Of a stretch of DNA of 64,000 nucleotides, positions 42,291 through 52,944 are shown piece by piece. Location: contig JAJEKV010000039.1 of NCBI GenBank assembly GCA_021234155.1, positions 8,879,077 to 8,943,076 of the forward strand. The letters run 5' to 3'. The notes beneath the pieces are model-generated. The model was not told where the DNA came from. It searched no databases and saw nothing but the letters and a program-made list of their open reading frames with translations. The DNA comes from Isoetes taiwanensis (lineage: Eukaryota; Streptophyta; Lycopodiopsida; Isoetales; Isoetaceae). Both the position numbers and the translations under genes were made by a program. The first letter of the stretch is position 1. The number at the start of each line of letters is the position of its first letter.

Positions 42291-43660
42291 AGGAATAATA
42301 TAATTCTGCAGTCATGGAAGTGATATTATAAAACATTGCATTGCTAAAACACTCAAATTATTATACCAACTAAATTCCTAAGCAAAGTAACCAAACGTGC
42401 TTTTGACTAGTTCCTTTTTTTAGCCCTTTTTTTTTTTATGGATACATGTTGCATTTCATCAAGAGAAGCACACGAGCATATTTTTTTTAAACAAGAGCAA
42501 CTAAGACCAATATTGCAAGATAACCAAACAAGGCCAATATTGCAAGATAACAGAAAGTGACAACTTCTACCCATACAACGCACAAAAGATTGTGTCAATT
42601 TCAAATTAGCATTGAGCAACAGACAATAATGTCAACTGGTATGCAAATTTTAGCATTGAAACAACTCTCATGTTTCAAATATATTAGCTTAGGAGCTACA
42701 TCATGATACACATGAGCTTGTCCACCTAGAAAAATGTTAATAAGCACATTATTATTATCCTATTGTTTAAATTCGGTTTTTACGGGGTTCCGAAAACTTT
42801 TTGGATTTTTTTCTAAGATATTTTCCCTAAGGTTTGAAGGGTTTTGTCAGCCGGAAGACATTCCCGATGTTCCAAAAATTTAGAAAGCATTTTCTACGGT
42901 TTTAATGGCTTCGATTTTGGCCGAATATAGGATTTTTTTTAGCTTCCATCTATGCATTGTCCCTCTGGAAGCATGCATCACGGCATGGAAGCCACCGTCG
43001 CTAAGGTTAGGGTTCGTGATATTATATTCCTGATTTTTATTTACAGCCATAGCCTGTGGCATGGATGCATTCAAGCTAATAATCTAGAGGTAGAAGTATA
43101 GTTTTATTATGCTGAATATGCATGGATTGTAGATCAGTTTTTTTGCAGTGCCGGCTCCGGCATGGGAGCTTCTGCGCTCTTCCACAACCACGGCCACCGT
43201 GATCACATACTCCTTTTAGCCCTCTTGGAAAGGATCTCAGGCTGTTGTGCGGTGCTGGATATGGAGCAGTGTAGAAATTTGTACATATGAAGGGCCTGGC
43301 AACTTCCTGGCCAGCCAAAGAGGTAAATAAATAAGACATTTTCTTTTGCTTTTTTTCTAGCAGTGGTGTCTAATTTAAAGTAATGCTTTAGGGATACACA
43401 TGTAGCAAATTTGTAGGATCATTTCTCTACTATGCGTTTCTTCATTATGCTGTTAAATTGGTAAATTTGATTATGGTGGCAATGGAAATGGGATAACTGC
43501 TTGACCCTTTTAATACATCTCTAAATGGATGCAAGGGAAGTTCTTTATACATGTGAATGCATCTAATGCTTGAGTTGATGTTGTGGATAATGCTCTGGGC
43601 AATATAGATCTCTTTATTTTAAACCTATTTGCATGTTCTACAATATATTAATTGCACAAG
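42291..43660. other. No gene recognised
   Basis: AT-rich. A 27-bp tandem pair CCAATATTGCAAGATAACCA occurs at about 42507 and 42534. Open frames on the minus strand at 42.9-43.3 kb carry no domain. Confidence 0.45.
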
Positions 43661-43745
43661 TGAATCCCATGACCTATTGGTCTTCGTGGACGTTAAAAAA
43701 ACTATTCTATTCTATTCTATTCTATTCTATTCTATTCTATTGAAG
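43661..43745 (+). mobile_element. LINE 3'-tail-only insertion with ATTCT repeats
   Basis: ATCCCATGACCTATTGGTCT, with stem GACC (43671-43674), loop TATT and GGTC (43679-43682), then TCGTGGACGTTAAAA and about eight ATTCT units. Only the last ~40 bp of the LINE are present. Confidence 0.8.
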
Positions 43746-46289
43746 CCCTAATTTTTAAGATTTACCAATATTATTATTTATATGGAGGATCTATATGCAA
43801 GCTCTCTCCGATCAGATAAACTCCATGTTTGCAACAAAAATTGGACAGTTTTTTGTGTGAGGTATTTGTCCACTGGATTCTAAAAGGTATGTGGCAAGGA
43901 GCTATGTTGAGATATTCTTGTTGTTTAGTTATTTCAAACATCATCAACTATTTGATAATGTAAATAATATCTTTGTTGATTCTCATGCATTGCCATGGCA
44001 TTGGCTGATTGTCCATTATTAATAGGACCTTCTAGAGTTCTCTTTTATGCTTCCAGTCAATTTACGATGCTTATTATTTAATTTTTTCAGACATCAATTA
44101 TTTCATAATGCAAATAATATTTTGTTAGTGCATTTCAGTGAATGTGAACAACCGGAAAAGCAACAAAAATCAATGTTTATGTCCTTCCTGTAATAGAATG
44201 TTGACTAGAAGATATTTGGTTTGCACCCTTCTTTTGTTCTAACTTGATACTAGAATGTTGACCCGATGCTCAAGTTTGCACCTTTTGTTCTGAAAGCCCA
44301 TCTTTTCTTTATTATTGATGATGTAACAACTGACACAACTTCTTTATTTTACTGGAATCAATGGTATGTGTTAGCTACTTGCAAGTTCCATGGAGGAACA
44401 AGGACGCAGAAATAGACAACAAACATTGTAGCATCCTTCTAATGCATGCTTGAATAACAGGTACTCAATGCTGTTGTACATATATTTGCATAATTGCTGG
44501 CAGACTGTTCAAATGACATACAGAATGTCACCCATGTGATCACGTCAATCAATAATTTGACATTGTGTAGGAATGTCTTATAGTTGTGTCCTTGCCGCAT
44601 TTCATATATTTTGTTTCCTTTACTTTTTTGTTTTAATGTGCAGGCAGGTTGGCTGTTTACGCTGATTTTTCCTTCCTCTTTTCTCTGCCTGTTGCATGAG
44701 CACTGTTGTGGTTGGTTGGTGCAGGTAGAAGCCCCAAATGTTTTCTATTATTGCTATGAATTAATTTATTTTAGAGTAGATGTATTCTTAGACAGTTGCT
44801 TCCCATCGATATAAGTCTTTTATAAATCATATGTCAGCTTGCAGGAAGGTATACCCTATAGTTTTGTGGCAAGGTACAACCCACAAAATAAAAAGTGCAG
44901 GATTACCCTCAGTCTCAATAAGTACAAACTATAAATGCTTAGATAAGTAGTGTGCATATGCAAAGATTATCAATCTGAATGTGGTCTGCAATTCACTGAT
45001 TCTATTATGAAACCACTACTTTGTCATGTAGCATTGACTTTGAAACTTCATAACATTGTTGGGCCCATCCTTAGAGGAGTGATATAATATAGATTGTAAA
45101 GTACATGCAAATTGGGTTATGTAGCTTGGATCAAACGTATATGGTCCATAATAACCAGAATTAGATAGAGTCATCAGGCCTTATTGCTGGCATCAATATC
45201 TTTAGGAAACCATGCTTAGTAGTTGGAGTTGGATATGACGTCAACACATAATGATATAGGTTGCATCATCCTTTCTCTACGTCGTCATTTTTGTTCCAAA
45301 AGTAGAAACTGTTGCATAAATTCAGCAGGAGGTGAGCAAATTTGTTGAGAGCATTTAGTGTTTCCTTCTTCTATGGAGGAGGGTAACCCTTTCCTATGAT
45401 TTTAATTTTGTTGTGGGATGCGAATATTTTTTCAATTCAATTCATATATTTCATCATGCGGTAGGATATGCCTAGAACATGCCTAGAATATTGCTAGGAT
45501 CCACAATCTTTGGACTTTTTGTGTGGAGCTACTTGAATGACAACCATTACACCTACAAAGCATGCCTTATGTTTTTTTGTCATACATGCAGGTGCAATTA
45601 CTGGAGCTTATTGTTTGGTCTAATGCTTAGAATTTGACCGATGTGCCAAGACATGGCATTTCACATCCATTCAGTGACAAGTGACAGGTTCCATTTGGAT
45701 CATGCATAGCAGTATAAAATTGGACATATTTTAAAAGCTACCATGTAACAAACAAGATGGCAAGAAAACTTGCTTAAACAAACAATGGTTTGTAAATGAT
45801 TGCATATCGGAATCGACTACTTTAGTTTTGCTCATATCATAGGGATTTGAACATGCGAAGAAGCCTATTTATCCAAAATTCATATTATTATGGCTTTCTA
45901 AATGTTTCTATTCCACTTTTGAGGCAGTGTCATGCAATTTCTCAGACTAGCTAGCTATGTTGTGCTATGTTGTGTATCAAAAACTATTTGTTCATCTTTT
46001 AAGCTAATACTTGCACTAGACACAAACATTACTTGCTTTTTCATATAGAAAAGTTTACACAGAGATAGTGATCTTTAATTGTTTGGCTCTTGAAAAATGG
46101 ACATTGGAAGTGATATTTTACGAATCAAAACATAAATGATAAAAGTGATGTTTATAGAAGGCTTTAAAGCATTTTGTAGGAAAATAAGAGATAGAAGTGA
46201 TGTTCATAGACGACTTTAAAGCATTTTGTAGGAATATGCATCCAACACTTTTCATATCTACAATTGAGATTGATGAGTTAACACATAAA
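43746..46289. other. No gene recognised
   Basis: 2.5 kb of AT-rich sequence with no open frame showing a known domain, and no tRNA-like or inverted-repeat structure that I can see. Confidence 0.45.
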
Positions 46290-46881
46290 TGAATATACAA
46301 AGTTTAGTACAAACAATTGCATTCTACATTCACTGTGGTCCAGACGGATTTCGTTTGCATGTGTTCATTGTTTTAATATCTAGGGACGATGCCATAAAGA
46401 TTGCAGAGGAGTATTACATGCCATTTATATGCCAAAGTCCGACTACTACACATGTTTTGAACATGTTTACGGTCATATGGGTCCTTTTGGCGTCCTATCC
46501 CAACGCATGGCCTCCAGCTAAACAAAGGGCATTTCATCTTGATTCCGGTTGGCTCCTATGGTCGATATGGGAGCGTCGCAGATACCACATATTTCAGGGC
46601 ATTTATTCATCTGCACATAGTATTATTACAGTGGCCCAGAAAAAGATATTGACAACCTACGAGTGTTCTTCCCTTGACTCAGAACTGGTGGAACGCATCT
46701 GGATTCAGTATCTTCGAATTGATTCTTATCATTAGTCTCCTATTCTGGAGTAAGCACATTGTGCTCCAGGCTCATGCTCCTGTGGCATCTCTGTGTGCTT
46801 ACATAGTTAGATGAGATATGTAAATTTTGTATTTTTTCTCTGATTAATAAACTTTTTGGCTTTCGTCCTTCAAAAAAAAAT
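46290..46881 (+). mobile_element. L1-type LINE 3' fragment with poly(A)
   Basis: An open frame contains ASYPNAWPPAKQRAFHLDSG and WLLWSIWERRRYHIFQ. This matches YPNQWTASKRIAFRMAKSW and LIWSVWKRRRRKVFY of the L1-type LINE at 49-55 kb (zf-RVT region). After the stop at 46735 a ~135-bp 3' untranslated region ends CGTCCTTCAAAAAAAAA (poly(A) at 46872-46880). The same CGTTCTTCAAA-type ending is found on the minus strand at about 49140-49150. The 5' portion is missing. Confidence 0.8.
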
Positions 46882-47705
46882 ATTGTTCATGTTGGACATG
46901 GGGTCCTTTGCAAAGATAAGATGTGGGTTCATACAAAAGTGTCCGTGGAAATTAGGACTAAAAAATTAAAAATTCGCATTGCAATATCGAACTAATTCAT
47001 AACCATGCACTTTTTGTGCTAAAGCTCGATTGTTGGTGTAGGTGCCCAAGTTAATAATCACCCACATTCCAATTAAACCTAATAAATTAACATAATGAAA
47101 TAATCTCATATTCCAACAAAATAAGGTAAGATATGGTCTTATTTTATGTTGTTTCCTTAGTTCTACGCTTAATCCAATAAGAATGTTCATTGTAGACACT
47201 ATACATTTCGATAATCCATTATAACCACGTAGTACACCTTCCAAATTTTATAAAGGAAAAAAACTATCACATACATCTCTGTGCATTCCATTCCTTCACC
47301 TATTGTCATTCAAATAGAGGAAACTCAATTTGCTCACAATCATCATAACCTACTTAATCAAAATAAACTCATGAGTAATGCTAATTACCACTTCTACCCT
47401 CGAAATCAGACATTACTTATAGTTGACGCAATCCAAATTACAACTATTGTTGCTTCCACATTACAATACAAATTTCTATAGGTTGCTAAAGCCTACCAAT
47501 GCTTCACAATAAAATCATTTCGATAGAACTATCTCATTTCTACAGTTCAACATGTGAGACCAAATCTATAACTTTTTGCACAATGGTTCTTTATCCTTAT
47601 CAACGAATCTTAAAAGCTTGATCTATACCATCCTTGCCCCCTCCAAGGCACATTGTTTACTCTAACCAACAAATAAAGCAACCATCTCTTCAAATTGTTG
47701 TTAAA
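46882..47705. other. AT-rich stretch, probable non-autonomous Helitron body
   Basis: No coding content. If the Helitron 3' end at 47733 is genuine, its body lies here, but I cannot fix the 5' TC end. Confidence 0.35.
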
Positions 47706-47733
47706 GCCCGGCAACGCCGGGCACCATAACTAG
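47706..47733 (+). mobile_element. Helitron 3' terminus
   Basis: GCCCGGC-AAC-GCCGGGC is a perfect GC-rich hairpin. It is followed after 7 nt (ACCATAA) by CTAG and then T. A hairpin roughly 10 nt before CTRR, with insertion before T, is the defining 3' end of Helitrons, which move by rolling-circle replication and make no target duplication. Confidence 0.75.
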
Positions 47734-47877
47734 TTATGTTATGATCCGAGATGGTAGTAATCATGATAGAGCAATGTTTGCAACACTTGTATTCAATCGC
47801 ATTTTGCTCGATGATTGTTGAGAATGTTGCAATACTAGAGCTTTCAAGTCAGGTTTTGCAAGTGGGTTGACGCAATA

Positions 47878-48040
47878 CTTTTATCTATTCTCTTCTATAG
47901 TTCAATATGATATCTTCGGACATAAGTTGAAGTGAGATGTACGAGATCGAAAATGCATACTTTTATCCATTCTCTTCTATAGTTCAATATGATATCTTAG
48001 GACATAAGTTGAAGTGAGATGTACGATTTCGAAATGTAGA
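47878..48040. repeat. Two-copy 82-bp tandem repeat
   Basis: CTTTTAT(C/C)(T/C)ATTCTCTTC begins at 47878 and at 47960. Both units continue TATAGTTCAATATGATATCT, then ACATAAGTTGAAGTGAGATG. Confidence 0.85.
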
Positions 48041-48814
48041 ACCATGAATGAATCAATCACCGACAATTAGAATATATTCTGATATGGTGGCATATCAAAA
48101 TATAGGTTGTCCTTGCATGCCATTTGTAACCAAAGTGAAGGAAATCCATCAGACCATCATGCGGAGAAGATGATTCTCTTACACCACATAGGGGGTACGC
48201 AGGTACGCAATTTCTTGATTTTTTTTAATCTGCTAATTACTCCAAAGATAGAAGACCGCTAGTTTCGTGGTAAAATAAAACAGTTCTACGATCTAAAATT
48301 GAGTATCATCAGCAAATATGAAAAGCTGAAGTTTGAAATGATTATACTTGGCATTTGAAAGTGCACATTAGAAAAGCTCTGATCCCATAAACATATAATT
48401 TACTATGAAGAAGTTACAAAGATTCATTATGTATGTTTTTCTTGCCCTGTTAGCTTCAACAACAGCTGCAGTAAGGCACAAAAAAAAACGAGATTGGAGA
48501 ATTGAACCACCAGGCCCCAGAAGACAAATTTTTTTCTCATTCTGAAAAGTCAATAAATTTCCCTCAAAAAGAGAGAGTTTTGCTTGTTTAAAATAAAATT
48601 TTCAAGTTCTAGATGGACCTATACGAGCATTAAAGTCTTCCAAGATGATTCTTGCAGATGGGCAGTAGAAGAAAAGTATGATGAAAGTTTGATAAAAGGA
48701 AATTAACAGTGATAGCTAAATAATTATAGAAGCTGCTTATCTTTTGCAGGTAGCTCTTATTGCAAATTCTGTCTTGGCCAGCTCTCATATATATTTCTCT
48801 TCTGCTCTGGTTTG
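48041..48814. other. No gene recognised
   Basis: AT-rich spacer without domains or RNA genes. Confidence 0.45.
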
Positions 48815-49030
48815 TTTATATTGAATCAAAGAAAATTATCAGGAACTTCATTTGGAAAGGATCCCACTTGGTAAATTGGAACTCTGTGGCTAGAGCCAAG
48901 TATCTAGGGGGGCTAGGCTGTAAAGATCTTCACTTGTAGGCCTGTGCCTTAGCTGGTAAATATATCTGGAGATCTATTTTCAATAATCCCAACCCTTCCT
49001 CCCACTTCATCAGATTCTGATTATCTTGCT
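48815..49030 (+). pseudogene. L1-type LINE fragment, end of RT domain
   Basis: The plus strand reads KKIIRNFIWKGSHLVNWNSV, ARAKYLGGLGCKDLHL, a stop, then ALAGKYIWRSI. This is the conserved stretch just after the RT domain of plant L1 elements. Its orientation is opposite to the adjacent L1 at 49.1-54.8 kb, so it is a separate copy. Confidence 0.7.
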
Positions 49031-49179
49031 CCTACCCAGATGGTCATCCTTCAATTGCTCGTATCATTCCCGACTCTTGCTTCAATGAGCTACATCCAGG
49101 GCCTAACACATCCTCCTTTGATGAAAAATATTTTTTTCTTTGAAGAACGTGATTTACTTCATATTATACACTCAAAATA

Positions 49180-50259
49180 TTACAAAGTACTTCCAGAAGT
49201 AAGAAATGTCCCTGAAGCATCAATCACTTTGAGATAATCACTCCATATTGGAATTTTAATACGATCAGGCCAATTGGAGATCTGAAAGCAATTGTACAAC
49301 TTCTTACGAATTTCTTGAAGCACCACCTGAGAAGAAATACGCTTATCATAAAAGACCTTTCTTCGCCTTCGCTTCCATACACTCCATATTAGCCAAGACT
49401 TTGCCATGCGAAATGCAATCCTTTTAGAAGCAGTCCACTGATTTGGATAAATACCCAAAAGAAAGTGCTGACTATCCAAAGATACTCCAAAAAGAGAATG
49501 CGGCCAGGACCTAAGACTACTCAGCTCTGCACACAAATATAAACAGTGCTCCAATGTTTCAATGCACCGCTCACACATTGGGCAAAGTGGGCTTACTCCC
49601 GGCTTAAAGTGATGAACCATCTCATTAACTCTCAAAGAGCGATGAATCACCTGCCAAAGTAGAACATTTACTTTGGGAGGATTATATTTCGACCAAACAA
49701 GGTTCCAGATGGATTGCCATTGAGAAGGCAAAGTCTGTAAGTGCCATTTTCGAGAAGGTGATAAAGTATTTGAGGAGGTAAGCAATCTGAAGCATGAACT
49801 GACTAGCTTTTTGCCTTCTTTAATACCTTGAACAAAGTTTTAGCATCTCTTGTTACCCACCTTCTTAATTAGAGGAAGAGCACTTGCTACATAAGCCCAT
49901 ATACTGATATCTTTATCCAACAATCCATATGTCTCCTGAAACCATTGCCAAGGAACAATGTCAATACCAAAATACCACTGTTCAATAGAAATAATACCTG
50001 CTCTCCTCCACCTCGCTTGGGAATGCGCATGCATAAATTCGACAACTGGGTGTAATTGTCCATGAGTATACAAAGGCAACCACAGGAAGGGGGAAGATGT
50101 CTGGAGACAAGCTTCCCAATCAAATGTAATCACCTGCTGGACTACCTTCCAGGCCCGAAGCAAGCCTTTCAGTACTGGAGAAGCATGTGAAGCAGCTTTC
50201 AATGGATATAACAATGCCCAAGGGAGCTCAATTCTCACACCTCGCTTATGAAAAACCAC
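49180..50259 (-). pseudogene. L1 ORF2 C-terminus with zf-RVT domain
   Basis: Two frames (50259-49840 and 49785-49180) continue ORF2: WALLYPLKAASHASPVLKGL and PLYTHGQLHPVVEF, then WNLVWSKYNPPKVNVLLWQV, a zf-RVT segment CPMCERCIETLEHCLYLC, and SWLIWSVWKRRRRKVFY. zf-RVT is the zinc-binding C-terminal domain of plant L1 reverse transcriptases. A small shift separates these frames from the RT frame and from each other. Confidence 0.85.
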
Positions 50260-50268
50260 ACACTTCTT

Positions 50269-52437
50269 TCATGATTGTTTAAGTAACTTCATACCTGGTG
50301 ATGCACAATCATCTTTCAACAAACTGAACAATAGCTTAGAAGCTAAGACCTTACCCTGTAAAGAAAGATCCAACATACCAAGACCTCCTTGTTGTTTAAA
50401 CAACATACATTTCTTCCACGCCACCTTCACAGTGCCTCCTTGATCGGTACACCAGACAAAATCTCTTACAATCTTTTTTATCTCTGCAAACTTAGAAGCT
50501 GGAGCCAATAGAACCGAAACCAAATAAATATGCGTATTGTTCAATACTGACTTAGCTACTTGAATTCTACCTGCCAAGGATAACTTTGAACCTCTCCACC
50601 AAATCAGTTGCCTTTGTAAATTTAAGATAATTTCATCCCATGCTGCATTCATGTCAATATCTAAACCAAAGGAGACTCCTAGAAGCTTTGTCTTTGCAGA
50701 TGGTACAACAACCTTCCAGGCATACTCATATAAAAAATGCGGAATTGCTTCCTTCCCCACCCATAAAGCACTACACTTAGCCCAATTAAGGAGACAGCCA
50801 GATGCAATTGAAAATATATCCAAAATCTTATTGATTATCTGCACATTATTCTCTTCACCATCCACTAGCAAGAAGGTATCGTCTGCAAACTGATTAACCA
50901 AAACCTGTTCACCTTCCTCCAATAATAATCCTTTTACCAAACCATCCTTTTCAGCCTCATGCAATAGTTGCGAAAGTCCTTCTGCCACTATAGTAAACAA
51001 AAAAGGAGCTAGAGGGCAACCTTGCCTTATGCCACGTTCAATTGGAAAAAGCACCAATGGTTCTCCATGATACAGTACTACCCCCTTAGCAGAAATCAAC
51101 ATTTTTTGCATCATAGATCGGAAACCAGACCCAAATCCCAACTTCAAAAGCATGGCATCCAAGAAAGTCCACTTCACACTATCATAAGCTTTAGCAAAAT
51201 CCAATTTTAAATATAGAAGATTTTGACCTGAACATTGGGCCCAATGAACTCCTTCATATGCTGCCACTATATTATGAAAAATTTGCCGACCTGGAAGAAA
51301 GCCTGACTGAGCCGCATCTATTCTCAATCCCAAAACCTGTTTAAGTCTTTCTGCATAGGCTTTTGCAATAATTTTATAGATAGTAGATAGAAGAGTTATT
51401 GGGCGCCAATCATGAATGCTCACAGGTTCTTTCACTTTAGGAATAAGAGAAATCAAACCCGTATTCAAAATCCTATCAAATTGATGTGAAGTACACAAAT
51501 CTTTGTAGGCCTCCATAATGCTTACTGACGTCCATTCCCAATACCTTTTAAAAAATTCTACAGGGATACCATCCATACCTGGACATTTATCTGAAGCCAA
51601 CTCAAATGTTGCTGCTCGCAATTCAGACATGGAAAGTGGGGCCTCTAACAATTGAGATTCCTCTTGTGAAAGAATTGCATGAACCTTAGAAAGCACAATA
51701 TCCTGCATTACATCTTCATAAAGCAAGTGTTTGACCTTAAAAAAATTTTCAAAGTATTGAGTAAGGGACTGCTTAATCTCATTTGGCTCTGTCATTACCC
51801 TCCCATCCGGCAGAGATAAAGAGTGCATAGTAGCTGCATACCTCTTCTGCTTTGAAGCTCTAAAAAACAGCTTATTACAACGATCTCCATCTTTCAGCCA
51901 GGTTAATCCAGATTTAACTCGTGCTGATTGAATTTGGGCCACTTCAAGACCACGAATAGCATCAATAACTTGTTGCAATCTAAAAGAGTCCGTACCCACT
52001 TTCTTAAGCTCCTCTAATTCAGCATATAACTTACTCAATATCTCTTTTTCTTCACGAACTCGTTGCACTCCCCACCTTTTCGCAAAAATCTTGACATTTC
52101 CCAAAGCCTCAACAATTCTTCGCATACCATGTTGTTGAGATGAAGCCTTTTGCCAAGCCTCCTGACATCCTGCTTCAAACTCCTCATTAGGCAACCATCT
52201 AGTATTCAATTTAAAGACCGTTTTTCTCTTTTGTCGACTATGAGTAAGTTCACGATTTTCAAGAATTTGAGGATTATGGTCCGAGACTGCTTGTGCCAAA
52301 TAATTAAGCCTCCATAACCGTGGGCATATATCACAAAACACACTATTTGCATACATTCGATCATGACGAGCCTGTGACAATCCTGGGCCAACCCAATTAT
52401 TAGTCCAAGTAAAAGATGAATCTCCATCAACTTCCAT
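50269..52437 (-). CDS. L1 ORF2: end of endonuclease, reverse transcriptase
   Basis: A 722-codon open frame. The start carries the endonuclease end (DNRMYANSVF-like RHDRMYANSVFCDI, then AVSDHNPQIL with the SDHxP motif). The RT domain has PGMDGIPVEFFKRYW, LISLIPKVKEPVSIHDWRPI, AAQSGFLPGRQIFHNI, YLKLDFAKAYDSVKWTFL, IRQGCPLAPFLFTIVAEGL and NQFADDTFLLVDG (catalytic FADD). The region after RT reads QLIWWRGSKLSLAGRIQVAK and GGLGMLDLSLQGKVLASKLL. All catalytic residues I can check are present. The true ORF2 start is upstream at 52940; this frame begins after an in-frame stop. Confidence 0.92.
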   Translation of the reverse strand: MEVDGDSSFTWTNNWVGPGLSQARHDRMYANSVFCDICPRLWRLNYLAQAVSDHNPQILENRELTHSRQKRKTVFKLNTRWLPNEEFEAGCQEAWQKASSQQHGMRRIVEALGNVKIFAKRWGVQRVREEKEILSKLYAELEELKKVGTDSFRLQQVIDAIRGLEVAQIQSARVKSGLTWLKDGDRCNKLFFRASKQKRYAATMHSLSLPDGRVMTEPNEIKQSLTQYFENFFKVKHLLYEDVMQDIVLSKVHAILSQEESQLLEAPLSMSELRAATFELASDKCPGMDGIPVEFFKRYWEWTSVSIMEAYKDLCTSHQFDRILNTGLISLIPKVKEPVSIHDWRPITLLSTIYKIIAKAYAERLKQVLGLRIDAAQSGFLPGRQIFHNIVAAYEGVHWAQCSGQNLLYLKLDFAKAYDSVKWTFLDAMLLKLGFGSGFRSMMQKMLISAKGVVLYHGEPLVLFPIERGIRQGCPLAPFLFTIVAEGLSQLLHEAEKDGLVKGLLLEEGEQVLVNQFADDTFLLVDGEENNVQIINKILDIFSIASGCLLNWAKCSALWVGKEAIPHFLYEYAWKVVVPSAKTKLLGVSFGLDIDMNAAWDEIILNLQRQLIWWRGSKLSLAGRIQVAKSVLNNTHIYLVSVLLAPASKFAEIKKIVRDFVWCTDQGGTVKVAWKKCMLFKQQGGLGMLDLSLQGKVLASKLLFSLLKDDCASPGMKLLKQS

Positions 52438-52515
52438 AAACCCATGTTGAAAGAGTAACTTCTGCCACTGCTGCCGTTCAAAGCCGCTTACAAACTGGCC
52501 ACCACCTAACCTGTC

Positions 52516-52940
52516 TTATGCTGATTCGACCATATTGAAATCCCCTACTAAAAGCCAAGCCACATTTTCTCCCCATTTTGGTATTTTATTACATAAAGAA
52601 GCCCATAAAGTTGCTCTTTTTCTAGGAATATTAGATGCATATACATTAATGATACCACATTCTTGAAGTCCTTTCTTCCATTTAATGGCTGTCCACCTTC
52701 CAAATTTATCTTTTGCTGTAAATGTGACATGAACATCCATACTCCAGGCTATCATTGTACCACCCCGAGCCTTGCCTGAAGTACTTATTATAGCAGAAGT
52801 TTGCTTCCCAAACAAATTCATCACTGGAACAACCCTGCCTCTATCATACATAAAATATCTGGATTAATGTGTTTAATTAAATTAGCCAACCTCTGCCGTT
52901 TTTGAGGAGATGAACGTGCTCCTCTCACATTCCAAGACAT
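52516..52940 (-). pseudogene. L1 ORF2 N-terminus: APE-type endonuclease
   Basis: The ATG at 52940 begins MSWNVRGARSSPQKRQRLAN and HINPDILCM, the usual first motif. The frame then slips and resumes at 52851 with SAIISTSGKARGGTMIAWSM, WTAIKWKKGLQECGIINVYA and LLVGDFNMVESA, followed by a stop, then DRLGGGQFV. The QETK motif expected after DILC is missing, so a short deletion as well as the shift is likely. The enzyme would nick the insertion target. Confidence 0.85.
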
Positions 52941-52944
52941 GATC

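Noticed and set aside
43100-43340. Minus-strand 87-codon frame as a plant gene
   Set aside because: No motif beyond chance Cys/Arg content and no supporting exon structure.
46118-46300. Short repeat-like frame with a duplicated AFYKHH/SFYKH phrase
   Set aside because: It arises from a small local duplication (GACTTTAAAGCATTTTGTAGG) and carries no coding signal.
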